A stretch of DNA of 64,000 bases from Microcella sp. (GTDB lineage: Bacteria > Actinomycetota > Actinomycetes > Actinomycetales > Microbacteriaceae). Position numbers and translations under genes: made by a program. Below are positions 63,066-64,000 of the stretch, one piece after another. The stretch's first letter is position 1, and each line of letters starts with the position of its first letter. The stretch covers positions 1,984,001 to 2,048,000 of the forward strand of contig NZ_CP075524.1 in NCBI RefSeq assembly GCF_025808395.1, written 5' to 3'. The notes beneath the pieces were generated by a model that saw nothing but the letters and a program-made list of their open reading frames with translations, was not told the DNA's origin and made no database searches.

Positions 63066-64000
63066 ATGGCGGCCGTGCGGGAACGAAGGGGTCGTCGCGC
63101 CTTCACCCGGCAGTCATCGTTCTGGGCCCTCGCGCTCTCTGGCGCCCTGCTCTGGGGTGCGGCACTGCCGGCGTCGGCGACGACGAGCGACCCTGCGAGC
63201 GAGCCGGTGCTCGAGGTGATCGCCGCGCCCAGCGGGTCAGGAGCCGTTCGAGAGGGGCAGGCACTCAGCGTGCGCGTCACGCTCTCGAATGATGGAGGCA
63301 GAACCAACGGCGCGCTCGACGTGGCCCTCACGATCGACGGCAGTCGGGCGGCCGAGCAGACCGAGCTCGCCGCCTGGTTCTCGAGCGACGACGACATCGG
63401 GCTCGCCGAGTTGTCGCCCTCGACCATCGAGACCCTCTCGCCCATCGACGCCGGCGCGAGCGCCGTTCTCGACCTCACGGTGAGTGCCGGAAGCGCACTG
63501 TGGCAGGGCCCGTTCGGCCCACGACTCGCCGAAGTGACCGTCACCGACCGCACGTCGGGCACCGTCGTGGCTCGCGACCGCACCTCGGTGGTGTGGGTGC
63601 CGGCCGATACAGCGATCCCGGTGGCCTCCACGGTGTTCGTGGCCGCCCTCTCGACCCCTGAGTCGACCGAGGCCCTGCTGACTGCCGACACCCTGGCCAC
63701 GCTCACGAGCGAGACCGGTTCGCTGAGCCGCACGCTGAGCGCCGTGACTGGTCGACCCGTGCTGCTCGCCATCGATCCGCGCATCATCGCCTCGATCAGG
63801 GTGCTCGGCGAGCAGGCACCGCCGAGCGCGCTCGACTTTCTCGAGCGGCTCGCAGCCGCACCCAATGAGAGCTTCCTGCTGCCGTGGGCCGACGCCGACG
63901 CGGTGGCCGCGCTCGCGGCGACCGAATCGCCGCTGCCACGTCCCGAAGGAACAGGCGTCGCCGTGGCGGCCCTCGAGCTCGAAGGCTCCGGGGCGACGGC
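63066..64000 (+). CDS. DUF6049-like exported protein (3' part outside window)
   Basis: The first 311 residues are visible. A basic N-terminus and hydrophobic segment (about 17-38, WALALSGALLWGAALPASA) form a Sec signal peptide. The extracellular region starts with a beta-sandwich (LSVRVTLSNDGGRTNGALDVALTIDG) followed by an alpha/beta part (GRPVLLAIDPRII, LDFLERLAAAPNESFLLPWADADAVAAL). This resembles the large exported proteins of DUF6049 type found between the CCA enzyme and murJ in actinobacteria. Function unknown. Confidence 0.75.
   Translation, partial: MAAVRERRGRRAFTRQSSFWALALSGALLWGAALPASATTSDPASEPVLEVIAAPSGSGAVREGQALSVRVTLSNDGGRTNGALDVALTIDGSRAAEQTELAAWFSSDDDIGLAELSPSTIETLSPIDAGASAVLDLTVSAGSALWQGPFGPRLAEVTVTDRTSGTVVARDRTSVVWVPADTAIPVASTVFVAALSTPESTEALLTADTLATLTSETGSLSRTLSAVTGRPVLLAIDPRIIASIRVLGEQAPPSALDFLERLAAAPNESFLLPWADADAVAALAATESPLPRPEGTGVAVAALELEGSGAT

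Overview
The window is high-GC, densely packed DNA with an actinobacterial gene repertoire: an HspR-controlled dnaK operon, F420/deazaflavin-type enzymes, an LppM lipoprotein, a dUMP-forming type dCTP deaminase, a C50-carotenoid cluster with split CrtYe/CrtYf cyclase, and the rpsF-ssb-rpsR-rplI-dnaB chromosomal block. The combination fits Micrococcales, most likely Microbacteriaceae. Both ends are cut inside genes: an IclR-type regulator on the left and a large exported protein on the right. Nearly all of it looks like ordinary chromosome. I see no insertion sequence, integrase, prophage or CRISPR array.

Layout. 1-4150: IclR regulator, PfpI-like protein, an Erm-type 23S rRNA methyltransferase preceded by a 12-codon leader peptide, an F420-type LLM enzyme and a LysE exporter. 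4160-11650: proteostasis block, with a ClpB lacking the N-domain, an RsmC-like methyltransferase, hspR, dnaJ, grpE and dnaK, with HAIR operators before clpB and dnaK. 11670-18170: an ABC exporter with its TetR regulator, an MFS transporter, a MarR regulator divergent from a His-rich small protein, a PEP mutase-family enzyme and LppM. 18230-24590: treZ-treY-treX, a complete glycogen-to-trehalose route. 24640-30660: crtE-crtB-crtI-crtYe-crtYf-crtEb with idi divergent. 30640-36500: two MASE1 histidine kinases, a CheY-like receiver, dcd, and a TetR/YHS pair.

36520-47760: tRNA-Gly(CCC), a PIF1-like helicase, a CopD-CtaG fusion, HU, zinc-independent rpmB-rpmG-rpsN, and a zinc uptake operon ending in zur with a Zur box over its promoter. 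47760-52300: branched-chain 2-oxoacid dehydrogenase E1alpha-E1beta-E2 and a HisC-type aminotransferase. 52370-57900: small membrane proteins, a WXG-like protein with an alpha/beta hydrolase, a low-molecular-weight phosphatase coupled to purB, and a Ddn-like protein. 57980-64000: dnaB, rplI, rpsR, ssb, rpsF, CCA-adding enzyme and a DUF6049-like protein.

Two themes run across the window. First, many genes lack a Shine-Dalgarno sequence and instead have TANNNT exactly six bases before ATG or GTG, the layout expected of leaderless transcripts; I count twelve strict cases, and they also fix several start codons. Second, genes are very tightly packed, with ATGA overlaps within operons and several tail-to-tail 3' overlaps. 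The most interesting single signal is the erm leader peptide, which ends in an Arg-Leu-Arg motif of the macrolide-stalling type.
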